Positions 44,125 through 54,500 of a stretch of DNA of 64,000 nt are shown here, one piece after another. Location of the stretch: NCBI GenBank assembly GCA_963839535.1, contig CAWIVF010000008.1:248001-312000 (forward strand), in the 5' to 3' direction. Positions within the stretch are counted from its first letter, which is position 1, and each line of letters begins with the position of its first letter. The translations under genes and the position numbers were made by a program. The stretch comes from RHKX01 sp963839535 (GTDB taxonomy: Bacteria > Actinomycetota > Thermoleophilia > Solirubrobacterales > 70-9). Under the pieces are notes generated by a model that was not told where the DNA came from, searched no databases, and was given only the letters and a program-made list of their open reading frames with translations.

Positions 44125-44951
44125 TAGGGCTTGAGCTTGTGGCCCGTCGAGAACAGGTACTGGCTCCACGCCAGCATGCCGGCGGCGAACAGGCCGGTCA
44201 CGGCGAAGCAGAGGGTGACGCTGACGTCGCTCGTGCCGAGGAATCCGTAGCGGATCGTGTTGACCATGTAGAAGAGCGGATTCGCGTGGGAGATCTCCTC
44301 CCAGGGCGAGGGCAGGATCGCGATCGAGTAGAAGACGCCGCCGAGGAACGTCAGAGGCAGGATCAGGATGTTGTTGATGAAGCTGTGGTGGTCGAAGGTC
44401 TGGGCGTAGATGCCGACGACGGTGCCGAGCGCGCCGAACAGGGTCACCAGCAGCAGGACCCCGCCGATCAGGTGAAGCGGCTGGTGGATGGGGACGCCGG
44501 TCAGGGGCAGGGCGAGCGCGACCAGGGCGGCGCCGATCGCCAACGCGCGGAACAGGCCGCCCACCGCGTAGCCGAGGTTCATCTGCCAGGGATGCATCGG
44601 CGAGGCGAGCACGTCGTTGATGTAGCGGTCGTTGCGGGCCTGCAGCAGCGTCGAGGAGTTGTTCGAGAAGGCGGCCTGCGCCATCGCCATCGCGATCAGG
44701 CCGGGGACGATGAAGACGTCGTAGGGGAAGCCCTCGATCGACTTGATCCGGCTGCCGAGCGAGAGCCCGAAGACGAGGATGAAGAGCGCCGAGGAGACGA
44801 CCGGGGCGAGGATCGTCTGCGTCCACAGGCGGGTCACCCGGCGGCACTCGCGCAGCGCGAGCGAGCGCATCGAGCGACCCGGGTTCGGCCGCGAGAGCTC
44901 GACCGGGGCGCTCTGGGCGGGCGGGCTGCCGGCGACGGAGGCGCTCATCAC
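44124..44951 (-). CDS. ABC-2 type transport permease
   Basis: A 275-residue membrane component of an ABC-2 exporter. Six hydrophobic segments are evident, for example ILAPVVSSALFILVFGLSLG, FIVPGLIAMAMAQAAFSNNS, LHLIGGVLLLVTLFGALG and FINNILILPLTFLGGVFYSI. The order resembles drug, antibiotic or lipid exporters such as DrrB. ATG 44951 overlaps the ATPase stop by four bases. The substrate is unknown. Confidence 0.92.
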   Translation of the reverse strand: MMSASVAGSPPAQSAPVELSRPNPGRSMRSLALRECRRVTRLWTQTILAPVVSSALFILVFGLSLGSRIKSIEGFPYDVFIVPGLIAMAMAQAAFSNNSSTLLQARNDRYINDVLASPMHPWQMNLGYAVGGLFRALAIGAALVALALPLTGVPIHQPLHLIGGVLLLVTLFGALGTVVGIYAQTFDHHSFINNILILPLTFLGGVFYSIAILPSPWEEISHANPLFYMVNTIRYGFLGTSDVSVTLCFAVTGLFAAGMLAWSQYLFSTGHKLKP

Positions 44952-45712
44952 TCGGCTCCGGCGGGAAGCGGCGGGGGCAGTGCGGTCGAGACGGTCTGCA
45001 GGTAGACCTCCTCCAGGGTGCTCGCGTCGTAGCGGCGCTTCAGCCCGTCGGGCGTGTCGCGGGCGATGATCCGGCCCTTCGAGATCAGCGCGATGTCCTC
45101 GCAGAGCGACTCCGCCTCCTCGAGGTAGTGGGTCGTGAGCAGGATCGTCGTGCCCTGCTCGTGCAGCCGGCGGATGTAGCGCCAGAGGTCGTGGCGGAGC
45201 TCGACGTCGACCCCGGCGGTGGGCTCGTCGAGGATCACGAGGAGCGGCTCGTGCAGCAGGGCGCGGGCGAGCAGCAGGCGCCGCTTCATCCCGCCGGAGA
45301 GCTTCGGCGTGCGGACGTTCGCCTTGGCGCGCAGGTCGAAGACGTCGATCATCTCGTCGGCGCGGCGGTTGGCGTCGGCGCCGCTCATCCCGAAGTAGCC
45401 GCCGTGGTAGACGAGCGACTCCTTGACGGTCAGGAACCGGTCGAGGTTCGGGTCCTGCTCGGCGACCCCGACCACCCGGCGCGCCTCCATCGACGCGTGG
45501 TCGTGGCCGAAGACGCTGATCTCGCCGCCGCTGAGCCGGATCAGGTTGCAGATCGAGTTGATCAGGGTGGTCTTGCCCGCACCGTTCGGCCCGAGGAGCC
45601 CGAAGAACTCCCCGGCGCGCACCTCGAGGTCCAACCCGTCGAGGCCGACGGTGCCGTCGTCGTAGGTCTTCGAGAGCCCGTGGATCGCTAGTGCTGAGGG
45701 TGTCCGGCGCAC
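44948..45712 (-). CDS. ABC transporter ATP-binding protein
   Basis: A 254-residue ATPase driving the ABC-2 permease. Walker A is LLGPNGAGKTTL, the signature is KLSGGMKRRLLLARA, Walker B is LLVILDEPTAGVD, and the H-loop is LLTTHYLEEAE. The DrrA-like length and order fit drug or polysaccharide export. GTG 45712 is divergent from the AI-2E family gene at 45780. The operon order is ATPase, permease, Nei2. Confidence 0.96.
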   Translation of the reverse strand: MRRTPSALAIHGLSKTYDDGTVGLDGLDLEVRAGEFFGLLGPNGAGKTTLINSICNLIRLSGGEISVFGHDHASMEARRVVGVAEQDPNLDRFLTVKESLVYHGGYFGMSGADANRRADEMIDVFDLRAKANVRTPKLSGGMKRRLLLARALLHEPLLVILDEPTAGVDVELRHDLWRYIRRLHEQGTTILLTTHYLEEAESLCEDIALISKGRIIARDTPDGLKRRYDASTLEEVYLQTVSTALPPPLPAGAE

Positions 45713-45779
45713 CCGGACAAGGTTAGGGAGGCCCGTCCAGCTGCTCGCTTTCGACCCCCCGGCCAGCCATCATGGAGGC

Positions 45780-46931
45780 GTGCCGACGCCCAGGGAACTG
45801 CACCCGTCGATCAAGGCGGTCCTGCTCGGCTTCGCCCTGCTGCTCTTCGGCCTGCTGTTCCACGAGCTCGTCAGCCTCCTGGTGGCGATCCTGATCACCG
45901 TCCTGATCGCGATCCCCCTCTCCGCCCTCGCGACGAAGCTGGAGGCCTACCGGGTGCCGCGCCCCGCGGGTGCGTTCCTCGGGCTGTTGCTCCTCGTCGC
46001 CGTCGTGGGCGGGCTGCTCGTCCTGGTGATTCCGCCGTTCGTCGACGAGATGAAGCTCTTCGTCGAGGAGGTTCCCGCGATCACCGACTCGCTGCAGAAG
46101 CAGATCGGCGGAGCGATCGGAGCCGAGCCGGGCGAGGTCGGAGCCAGCATCCAGAGCTTCCTCGAGCGCTACACGAACGATCCGGGCGAGCTGATCGGGC
46201 CGCTCGCCTCGATCGGCCTGAACGTGCTCGGCGTGATCGGCGCGCTGATCCTGATCCTGCTCACGGCCGCCTACATCGCGATCACCCCCGAGCCCCTCAT
46301 CGCCGGCGCGCTCTCCCTGTTCCCGCCGGAACGCCGGGCTTGGGCCACGGCCTTCATGGAGCGCCTGCGCTCGGCCTGGGTGGGCTGGCAGCAGGGGGTC
46401 CTGATCGACATGCTCATCACCGGCGTACTGCTCTACGTCGGGCTGACGCTGATCGGCCTCGACTTCGCCGTCGTCTTCGCCGTGATCTCGGCGCTGCTCG
46501 TCCTCATCCCGTACTTCGGCGCGATCGCGGGCGGGATCCCCCCGGTCCTCTTCGCGCTCACGGATTCGCCGGGCAAGGCGCTGCTCGCGCTGGGGATCTA
46601 CGTCCTGATCCAGCAGGTCGAGAGCAACCTGACGATCCCGCTCGTCATGGCCCAGCGGGTCAAGCTGCACCCGGCGGTGGTCGCCATCGGCGTGGTGATC
46701 GTCGGCCAGCTCTTCGGCTTCCTCGGGCTGTTCGTCGCGGTCCCGATCCTCTCGCTGATCGTGATCGGCGTCGACGAGATCTGGGTCAAGCCGATGGAGA
46801 CCGAGCGGGGGGTGAAGCCGGTTGCGGCGGGCTCCTTCGCGGGGTCGGAGCCCGACCCGCCCGACCCCGGCTCCGAGGGCGCGGCGCCCGCGGCCTCCGG
46901 TCCCGCCCCGAGCGGGATCATCCGGCCGTGA
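45780..46931 (+). CDS. AI-2E family transporter
   Basis: A 383-residue membrane protein of the AI-2E (PerM-like) family. The layout is two or three N-terminal helices (LLGFALLLFGLLFHELVSL, LLVAILITVLIAIPLSAL), a soluble loop (VDEMKLFVEEVPAITDSLQK), and a C-terminal group with the family motif VLIPYFGAIAGGIPP and VESNLTIPLVMAQRVKLHP. Reported substrates include AI-2, small organic molecules or Na+; none can be assigned. The tail is Pro/Ser-rich. Its TGA overlaps the GTG of the GNAT gene by four bases. Confidence 0.92.
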   Translation: MPTPRELHPSIKAVLLGFALLLFGLLFHELVSLLVAILITVLIAIPLSALATKLEAYRVPRPAGAFLGLLLLVAVVGGLLVLVIPPFVDEMKLFVEEVPAITDSLQKQIGGAIGAEPGEVGASIQSFLERYTNDPGELIGPLASIGLNVLGVIGALILILLTAAYIAITPEPLIAGALSLFPPERRAWATAFMERLRSAWVGWQQGVLIDMLITGVLLYVGLTLIGLDFAVVFAVISALLVLIPYFGAIAGGIPPVLFALTDSPGKALLALGIYVLIQQVESNLTIPLVMAQRVKLHPAVVAIGVVIVGQLFGFLGLFVAVPILSLIVIGVDEIWVKPMETERGVKPVAAGSFAGSEPDPPDPGSEGAAPAASGPAPSGIIRP

Positions 46932-47413
46932 GGCTGATTCCGGTCTCCCACCCGATTCCGCCGGGCGTCGACCATCGCCGGTTCCGGGTGCGGCCGCTCA
47001 CGATCCACGACGTCGTCCGCGACTACGACGCGGTCATGAGCAGCGCCGAGCGGCTGCGGCAGCGTTTCCCCTACGGGGGGTGGCCCGACCCGGGGATGAC
47101 CCTCGAGCAGAACCTGATCGACCTCGCCTGGCATCAGAAGGAAGCCCAGCTGCGCCGTTCGTTCGCCTACGCGGTCGTCGAGAAGGACGAGCAGCGGGTG
47201 CTCGGATGCGTCTACATCGATCCGCCGGAGAAGCGCGGCGTCGATGCGGAGGTGACGCTCTGGGTGCGCAGCGACGAGGAGGACGGCGACCTCGAGGCCG
47301 AGCTCGAGCTCGCCGTGCGCGAATGGCTCGAGCACGAATGGCCGTTCACCACGGTTCGCTGGCCGGGGCGCGAGATCTCGTGGGAGGACTGGAACAACCT
47401 GCCGGACGCCTGA
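46928..47413 (+). CDS. GNAT-family N-acetyltransferase
   Basis: A 161-residue acetyltransferase-like protein. RFRVRPLTIHDVVRDYDAVM begins the fold, RSFAYAVVEKDEQRVLGCVY is the central strand, and VDAEVTLWVRSDEEDGDLEA corresponds to the acetyl-CoA region, though the classic R/QxxGxG/A loop is not clear. The call is therefore at family level only. GTG 46928 overlaps the upstream stop and indicates translational coupling. Confidence 0.7.
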   Translation: MRLIPVSHPIPPGVDHRRFRVRPLTIHDVVRDYDAVMSSAERLRQRFPYGGWPDPGMTLEQNLIDLAWHQKEAQLRRSFAYAVVEKDEQRVLGCVYIDPPEKRGVDAEVTLWVRSDEEDGDLEAELELAVREWLEHEWPFTTVRWPGREISWEDWNNLPDA

Positions 47414-47459
47414 GCCCCGGCGCCGGGGCAGAGGTCGTTGCCTGTGCAACGATGGCGTG

Positions 47460-48501
47460 GTGAGCTCGACCCCCACCGAGACCGGCTCACCACGCGACTT
47501 CGAGCCCCGCGTGCTGCTGCGGCGCGCGGTCCCGGTGATGGTCGCGATCGCCGTGATCGTCCTGATCGCCCTGCTCGCGCCCGGGCTCGGCGAGGTGCGG
47601 GCGCTGCTGGGCGATGCACGCCCGGAGTGGATCGCGATCGCGATCGGCTTCGAGGCGCTCTCCTTCACCGCCTACGTCGTGATGTTCGCGCCGATCTTCT
47701 GCCGCGGCCTGAGCTGGCGGCGGAGCTGGCAGATCGGCGGCTCCGAGCTTGCGATGGGCTCGCTCGTGCCCGCCAGCGGCATGGGCGGGCTGGCGCTCGG
47801 CGCCTGGGTCCTGCACGAGGGCGGGATGGACGGCGACCGGATCGCCCGCCGGTCGGTCGCGTTCTTCCTGATCAAGAGCTCGGTCAACTTCGTCGCCGTG
47901 GCGATCCTCGGGCTGCTGATGTTCGCCGGCCTCGTCGGGACCGACCAGCCGGCGAGCCTGACCCTGGTCCCGGCGCTGATGGCGATCGCGGTCATCGCGC
48001 TGGTGCTGGCCATCCCCCGCCTCGGGCCGGGCCGGGACCCGGCGGCGGACGACTCGCGGCTGCAGCGCGGCGTCCGGGCCGCTCGGCGCGCCGTGATCAC
48101 CGGCACCCGCGAGTCGATCGAGATCGCGCGCACTCGCAACCTCCGCGTGGCTCGCCGGCGCGGTCGGCTACTGGGCCTTCGACAACGCGGTCCTCTACGC
48201 GACGTTCAGGGCCTTCGGCTACTCCCCGGAGATCGCCGTGGTCCTGATGGGCTACCTGATCGGTCAGCTGGGCGGGCTGCTGCCGATCCCCGGCGGCATC
48301 GGCGGGATCGACGGCGGGTTGATCGGCACCCTGATCGTCTACGGCCTGCCGGCCGCCGTGGTCGCCGCGGCGGTGCTGGCGTACCGAACGATCCTCTTCT
48401 GGCTGCCGCTCGTCGCCGGAGGAATCCTGTTCGCCTGGCTGCGGACCGAGATGCCCAAGGACGGCGAGCTGGCCCCGGCCGAGCCCGCGCTGACGACCTA
48501 A
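47460..48501 (+). CDS. Lysylphosphatidylglycerol synthase-like flippase-domain membrane protein (frameshifted)
   Basis: A ~345-residue multi-helix membrane protein of the UPF0104/flippase-like group. GSELAMGSLVPASGMGGLAL, SVAFFLIKSSVNFVAVAILG and MGYLIGQLGGLLPIPGGIGG are family features. The frame shifts at 48150; adding CG to GTGGCTCGCC gives VALAGAVGYWAFDNAV. GTG 47457 or 47460 begins it. No MprF catalytic domain is present, so it more likely moves a lipid or anchors envelope synthesis. Confidence 0.82.
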
Positions 48502-48504
48502 GCT
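48499..48504 (+). promoter_or_regulatory. Leaderless -10 box made from a stop codon (TAAGCT)
   Basis: TAAGCT ends six bases before ATG 48511, and its TAA is the stop codon of the preceding gene. Confidence 0.5.
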
Positions 48505-48510
48505 GCCGCG

Positions 48511-49332
48511 ATGCACGGGCGGCAGATCACGGCCTGGGCCGCCGCCCTCCTCACCGCGTCCATCGTGTTCCTGGCGGGTGCCCCGGGCGGCGGCGCGGCG
48601 TCAGGCGGGGTCGGGTTCGAGCTGAAGGGCGCCTCCGTCTCCCCGAAGCACCCGCTGTTCGCGGGCAAGCGCAAGATCCGCCTGCACTACGGCTTCGCCG
48701 CGGACCGGCCGGTGGACCTGCGGATCCGGGTGATCCGGCTGCGCGGCGGCAAGTCGGTGCGCTCGTGGCGCGAGCGCGGGGCGAAGCCCGGCGCTCGCCT
48801 CGAGCGGGCATGGAACGGGCTCAACCGGAGCGGCCGCCCGGTTCCCGACGGCCGCTACGAGTTCCGGGTCGGCCCGGTCGGAGGTGACGACCGTTACGCA
48901 GCGAGGCTGCATCTGAACGGCCACGTGTTCCCGGTCGACGGGCCGCACGGGACCCGCGGCGCGATCGGCGAGTTCCATGCGCCCCGCTCCGGGGGCCGCA
49001 CGCACGAGGGCTTCGACGTGACCGCCGACTGCGGGACGCGCCTGGTGGCGGCTCGTGGCGGAGTGATCCAGAAGGCCGGCTACGACCCGTCCCTCTACGG
49101 CAACTACGTGCTGGTCGACGCGGCGAAGAGCAGGCAGGACCTCTTCTACGCCCACATGATCGACCCGTCCGCAGCGGGCCGGGGCGAGCGCGTCTTCACG
49201 AACGAGTTCCTCGGCCAGATCGGCCAGACCGGCAACGCGGAGGGCACCCCGTGCCACCTCCACTTCGAGATCCACGTGGGCGGCGAGCCGGTGGATCCGG
49301 AGCCGTACCTGCGCCGTTGGGATCGGGGCTAG
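48511..49332 (+). CDS. M23-family peptidase
   Basis: A 273-residue secreted peptidoglycan hydrolase. A signal peptide (AALLTASIVFLAGAPGGGAA) precedes an Ig/FlgD-like linker (NRSGRPVPDGRYEFRV) and the LytM/M23 domain with GRTHEGFDVT and HLHFEIHVGG, which carry the zinc ligands. LVAARGGVIQKAG matches the catalytic core. It probably cuts peptidoglycan cross-bridges. TAA of the preceding gene supplies its -10 box, and its own TAG supplies the next one. Confidence 0.92.
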   Translation: MHGRQITAWAAALLTASIVFLAGAPGGGAASGGVGFELKGASVSPKHPLFAGKRKIRLHYGFAADRPVDLRIRVIRLRGGKSVRSWRERGAKPGARLERAWNGLNRSGRPVPDGRYEFRVGPVGGDDRYAARLHLNGHVFPVDGPHGTRGAIGEFHAPRSGGRTHEGFDVTADCGTRLVAARGGVIQKAGYDPSLYGNYVLVDAAKSRQDLFYAHMIDPSAAGRGERVFTNEFLGQIGQTGNAEGTPCHLHFEIHVGGEPVDPEPYLRRWDRG

Positions 49333-49335
49333 GCT
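49330..49335 (+). promoter_or_regulatory. Leaderless -10 box made from a stop codon (TAGGCT)
   Basis: TAGGCT ends six bases before ATG 49342; its TAG is the stop codon of the M23 gene. Confidence 0.55.
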
Positions 49336-49341
49336 CAGTCG

Positions 49342-50599
49342 ATGGCGCCGCGCACCTCCCCCACCGAGCGCAAGCAGCGATGGATCGTGTCGCTGATCGC
49401 CTTCCTGGCGTTCTTCGCGTCGGCCGCGTCGGCGCAGGCCGCGGAGATCGTCACCTGGAGCGGTCCCGGCGTCGCCGAGAGCCGCTTCGTCGATCCGGCC
49501 GCGGCACCCCCCGGCTCCTACAACGAGCCGCCCGGCGTCGCCGATCGGCCCAACGCCCTGCGCGCGAAGGTCTACCTGCCGGACGGCTACGACGAGAACC
49601 CGGAGCGCAAGTACCCGGTCCTCTTCCTCCTCCACGGACAGGGCGACGCCTACGACTCCTGGCCGAACCCCCAGAACGGCGACCTGCTGAACACCGCCCG
49701 CGGCTTCGACGGCGTCATCGTGATGCCCGAGGGGGATCGCGGCTTCTACGCGAACTGGTGGAACGGCGGGAAGCGCAGCGACCCCGCGTGGGAGGGCTAC
49801 CACCTCGAGCAGCTCATCCCGTACGCGATGAAGCGGCTGCGGATCAAGCAGGGACGCCGCTGGCACGCGATCGCCGGGCTCTCGATGGGAGGAGAGGGCG
49901 CGATGTTCTACGCCTCTCAACGCCCCGGGTTCTTCGGCTCGGCGGCGGCCTTCTCGGGACCGCTCTCGATCCAGCGCCCGACCTACCAGGGGGCGTTCGA
50001 CTTCGCCACGGGCCAGAGCAGGGAGGCGATCTTCGGCGACCCCGAGGCGCAGGAGTTCTACTGGCGCGGGCACAACCCGAAGGCGCTCGTCGGGAACCTG
50101 ACCTACACGCGGCTCTACGTCGCGGCCGGCGACGGCGTGCCGAATCCGGCTCGCCCGAGCGAGGTGCAGAACACCTTCGGCCAGGCCGCCGAGGCGGAGC
50201 TCGGCCAGCACGCGGCGGAGTTCGCGACCGCCGCGGAAGATGCCGGGATCGACGTCACCTATCGCCCGCATCAGGGCATCCACGACTGGCCGTACTGGCG
50301 TGAGGACCTGGCTGACGCGATCGACTGGGGCTTCTTCCGCCGGCCGCCGGCCGCGCGGGCGAGGTGGAGCTACGAGACCGTGGCCCAACAGGGGACGGCC
50401 TGGTCGATCCAGCTTCGCCTTCGCGGAGCCTCCCACGGAGCTGATCCGCTTCGGGCGCGACGGCCGCCGCTTCCTCGGCGAGGGCTCGGGGCGGGTCACG
50501 CTGCGCCGGAGATCCTGCCGGGTCCGGGTCGAGCTGCCGTTCGAGATCAGGTTCAGCCGGCTGCGCGACCGGGCCCCCGGGCCCGACTGCCGCGGCTGA
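49342..50599 (+). CDS. Secreted alpha/beta-hydrolase esterase (3' frameshift)
   Basis: A ~420-residue exported esterase of the Esterase D/antigen-85-like group. The signal peptide is VSLIAFLAFFASAASAQAAE. KYPVLFLLHGQGDAYDSW carries the oxyanion region, GLSMGGEGAMFYASQ the nucleophile Ser, and GIHDWPYWREDL the catalytic His. The frame shifts at 50412; adding GC to CCAGCTTCGCC gives FAFAEPPTEL and a stop at 50599. The substrate is probably a carboxylic ester or mycolate-like lipid. Confidence 0.85.
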
Positions 50600-50607
50600 G
50601 CCGCCGG

Positions 50608-51519
50608 TCAGCCCCAGTCGGGGCTCCCCGAGACGCCGCCCGTCCTGGGCAGCTGACGGCGCGCCGAGCCGTCCACGTCGATCGTGAAGACGCGGATCGC
50701 CGCGCTCGGATCCATCCGGGAGGCATAGGCGAGGGCGGTGCCGTCGGGGGAGAAGGAGGGCTCCTCGTGCTCGACGCCGGGGTCCGAGGTGACCGGGGCG
50801 ACGTTGGAGCCGTCGGCGTCCATGACGTAGATGTCGCCGTGGAAGTCGACCCGGTCGCTGACGAAGGCGAGCCGGGTTCCGTCGGGGGAGTAGTCCGGCG
50901 AGTACTCGTCGTCCGCGCTCGAAGCGGTCACGTTGACGACCGCCGCGGTCTCGAGATTCATCACGACGATGTCACTGTCGCCGCCGTCGAGGGTCGCGAA
51001 GGCGATCGACGAGCCGTCGGGGGAGAAGCTGCCGCCGTACCCGCCGCCGGGGAGATCGGCGGTGAGGTTGCGATGGTTGTCGCCGTTCCGGTCGATCAGG
51101 TGGATGTCGCCCCGCTGACCGTAGGCGATGGTCGAGCCGTCGGGGGAGAAGACCGGGCTGGACTGGTGAGACTCCGACCGGGTCAGCCGGCGGGCACGGG
51201 ACCCGTCGCCGCGCATCACGAACAGGTTGTTGCGACGCCCGCGAGACCCGGGGGTCTTGACCGCGTTGGTGAACACGATCCGCCGGCGATTCGGCGAGTA
51301 GGCGGGATCACCGGCGGCGATGTTGTCGCCGCTCCGAATGCTCTCGCTCGTCAGCCGCTTCGAGCGATCGTTGGCGGGATTGAACGAGAAGATCTCCGAG
51401 CCGCCCTTGTAGAAGCGCTGGTAGACGATCTTGCCGTCATCGGCCCCCGCCGCCCCCGCCGGCGCGGCGAGCAGGAACGCGATGAGGGGCAGGGCGAGAG
51501 CTGCGGCGATGCGATGCAT
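50608..51519 (-). CDS. TolB-like beta-propeller protein
   Basis: A 303-residue exported protein. The signal peptide (ALALPLIAFLLAAPAGAAG) is followed by repeated PD40/TolB blades: DPAYSPNRRRIVFTN, SPVFSPDGSTIAYG, GGSFSPDGSSIAFA and EPSFSPDGTALAYA. Such propellers bind proteins or glycans. No TolA/Pal partner is expected in this lineage. The minus-strand TAGGTT box (51526-51531) is six bases before ATG 51519. Confidence 0.88.
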   Translation of the reverse strand: MHRIAAALALPLIAFLLAAPAGAAGADDGKIVYQRFYKGGSEIFSFNPANDRSKRLTSESIRSGDNIAAGDPAYSPNRRRIVFTNAVKTPGSRGRRNNLFVMRGDGSRARRLTRSESHQSSPVFSPDGSTIAYGQRGDIHLIDRNGDNHRNLTADLPGGGYGGSFSPDGSSIAFATLDGGDSDIVVMNLETAAVVNVTASSADDEYSPDYSPDGTRLAFVSDRVDFHGDIYVMDADGSNVAPVTSDPGVEHEEPSFSPDGTALAYASRMDPSAAIRVFTIDVDGSARRQLPRTGGVSGSPDWG

Positions 51520-51525
51520 GGGTCC

Positions 51526-51531
51526 AACCTA
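51526..51531 (-). promoter_or_regulatory. Leaderless -10 box (TAGGTT)
   Basis: On the minus strand TAGGTT ends six bases before ATG 51519 of the TolB-like gene. Confidence 0.5.
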
Positions 51532-51589
51532 CGTCCGCGTGCGCCCCACGTCGACCCCCCAAGGGTGGGGCCGCCGACACCCGGTGCGA

Positions 51590-54500
51590 CTAAGCCGAAG
51601 CCACCAGCCGGCGCGGCTGGCGCTCGAAGCCGGCGTCGACCAGGGCGGCCTCGAGCGGGTGGCCGACGATGCTCTCGCCGTCGATGCGCTCGATGCCGAG
51701 GCGCGGCAGGCGACGCTCGACGACCGACTCGACGATCGCCTTCAGGGCGGCGGCCAGGCGCTCCTCGTTGAGGCGGGCCAGCTGCAGCAGGCCCTTGCCG
51801 CCGCGCTCCACGTAGATCACCGGCTCGCCGTTGCGGAGGACGACGTAGGCGCCGGCCACGCGGCTCGGCCGCCGGCCGCCGCGCCCGTCCGCGTCGTCCT
51901 CCCCCTCCCGGGCGGGCGGGCGGGGCCACTTCAGGCTGGCTCCATAGGGCTGCGCCGGATCGGTCACGGCGAGGACCACGAACTCCTCGTCGACGCGCGG
52001 CAGCGACCGCAGCCGCTCGACCGCGCCGGCGAGCGCGAACTGCGCGCCACCGAGGCCCTCGACGAAGTAGCCGCGGCGGGCCGTGCCGAGGATCTCGAGG
52101 TTGGACAGCTCGCCGTAGAGCGTCGAGAACCCGCCGGGGATGCCCTCGGCGAGGACCGTCTCCCGGGTCACGATCCCGTGGCGCTCGAGCATCAGCTCGG
52201 CCTGGGCCCGCATCTTCGGCCCGGCCGCGGGAGCGCTGCGGAACAACGACTCGGTCAGCGACCAGCGGCCGGCGACGGCCTGCCCGGTCGCGTTGCGCCG
52301 CGCGGAGAAGCGCCGGCCGCGACGGGCCGCGTTGGTCTCGGAAGCCTTCAGCCGCGGCGAGCGCAGCGGCGCGACCGCGTCGTTGGTCACCTCGCCGGCC
52401 CACGCCAGGTCCCAGAGCGCCGAGTGCAGCTCCTCCCTGCCGAAGTCGAGGTCGGCGACGAGGTCCACCCAGAAGAGCGGGCGCTCGGTGAGCAGCTCGC
52501 GGATCGCCTCGTGGATCTCGCCCGCGGGACGGTCGAGCTTGACGTTGGCGGGCGGCGGCCCGACCAGGCGGACGTCCTCGCGGAAGTAGAACGCGACGCG
52601 GCCGGTGCGCCCGACCGGCCCCGCCCCGATCCAGACGATCTCGCCGCCCGTCGAAAGCTGATCCAGCCACGCAGGTGAATAGGTGCCGAGACGGCGGGGG
52701 AGCACGTCCCGCTCCCAGACCTCGGGGGTGAGCGCCACCCCCTGCAGCGGGACCAGCGCCTCGCGCAGGCGGTCGGGCCCGGCGCCGGCGGGGCGGTAGG
52801 CGTCGACGTTCTGCCAGGAGACGAGGAAGCGCGCGAGCTCGGACGCGTCGGAGGCCTCGACCTCCTTGCGGAGGACGGCGAGGCTCGCCCGGCGCAGCCT
52901 CCGCAGGACGTCGGGGTCGCACCACTCGCGCTCGGTGCCGCCGGGCAGGAGCTCGCCGCGGATCAGCTCGCCGGCCGCCTCGAGGCCCTTCAGGGCCGGG
53001 GTCGGGTCGACGCCGAAGCGGCGCTGCGCCTGGGCGGTCGGGAACGGGACGTGGGTGCGGGCGTAGCGCCGCATCAGCACCGCCATCGGCTCCTCGACGG
53101 TCTCGAGGAACGCGTCGGGCAGCCCCGAGGGCACGGGCACCCCGAGGGCGTCGCGGTAGAGCGCGCCGTCCTCGGCCGCGATCCAGCGCTCCTCGCCGGC
53201 GACCCGGACCTTGACGATCCGCCGCTCCGCCTCGAGCTTGGCGAGCATCGATGCCGCCGAGTAGCCCTCGGCGACGCGCTCCTCGCACTCCTCGGTCGTC
53301 AGGTCACCGAGGCGACGGAGGATCTGCTGGAGCTGGTCGCGGTCGACCGCGCGGGCCTGCTCGATGCGGTGCTGGAGCGAGTCCTCGACGTCGACGAGCG
53401 CCGCCGGGTCGATCAGCTCGCGCAGCTCCTCCTGGCCGAGCAGCTCGCGCAGGAGATCGCGGTCGAGCGCGAGGGCGGCCGCCCGCCGCTCGGCGTTCGG
53501 GCGTGTCCCCCTCGTACATGTAGGTCGCGACGTAGTCGAAGAGCAGCGAGGAGGCGAACGGCGAGGCCGTCTGCGTCTCCACCTCGACGAGCGAGATCCG
53601 CCGCGACTTGAGGTCGCGCAGGATCTCCCCGAGCGCCGGCAGGTCGAGCACGTCGCGGAGGACCTCGCGGTAGGTCTCCAGCGTGATCGGGAAGCGCGGG
53701 AAGTCCTTCGCGACCTCGAGCAGGGACTGCGACTTGAGCCGCTGCTGCCACAGCGGGGTGCGCTTGCCCGGGTAGGCCTTCGGGATCAGCAGCGCGCGCC
53801 CGGCCGCCTCGCGGAAGCGGGAGCCGAACAGGGCCGAGCCCGAGAGCTCGCCGACGACGAGGTCCTCGATCTCGTCGGCGTCGAGGAGGACGAGGTCCGG
53901 GGACGGCGCCTCGTCGGCATCGGGGAGGTGGACGACGATGCCGTCGTCGGACCAGATCGCATCGGCCTCGAGGTCGAACTCGGCGCGGATCCGCGAGGCC
54001 AGCGCGAGACCCCAGGCGGCGTGGACGCGACCGCCGAACGGCGAGAGCACGCACATGCGCCAGTCGCCGATCTCGTCGCGGAAGCGCTCGACGACGATCG
54101 TCTGATCGCTGGGCACGACCCGCGTGGCGGCCTGCTGCTCCTGGAGATAGGCGACGAGGTTCTGCGCCGCGAGGTCGTCGAGGTCGTAGTCGCGAGCGAG
54201 GTCGGCGGGATCGGCGTTGACAGCCTCGCGCGAGAACTCGCCGATCGCGCGGCCGAGCTCGACCGGCCGCCCGACGCCCTCGCCGCGCCAGAAGGGCACC
54301 GCCCCCGGCACGCCCGGCGCCGGGGTGACGATCACGCGGTCGCGGGTGATCTCCTCGATCCGCCAGGAGGAGGCGCCGAGCAGGAAGACCTGGCCGGCGC
54401 GGGCCTCGTAGACCATCTCCTCGTCGAGCTCGCCGACGCGGCGGCCGTCGGGGAGGTGGACGCCGTAGAGGCCGCGGTCGGGAATCGTCCCGGCGTTGGT

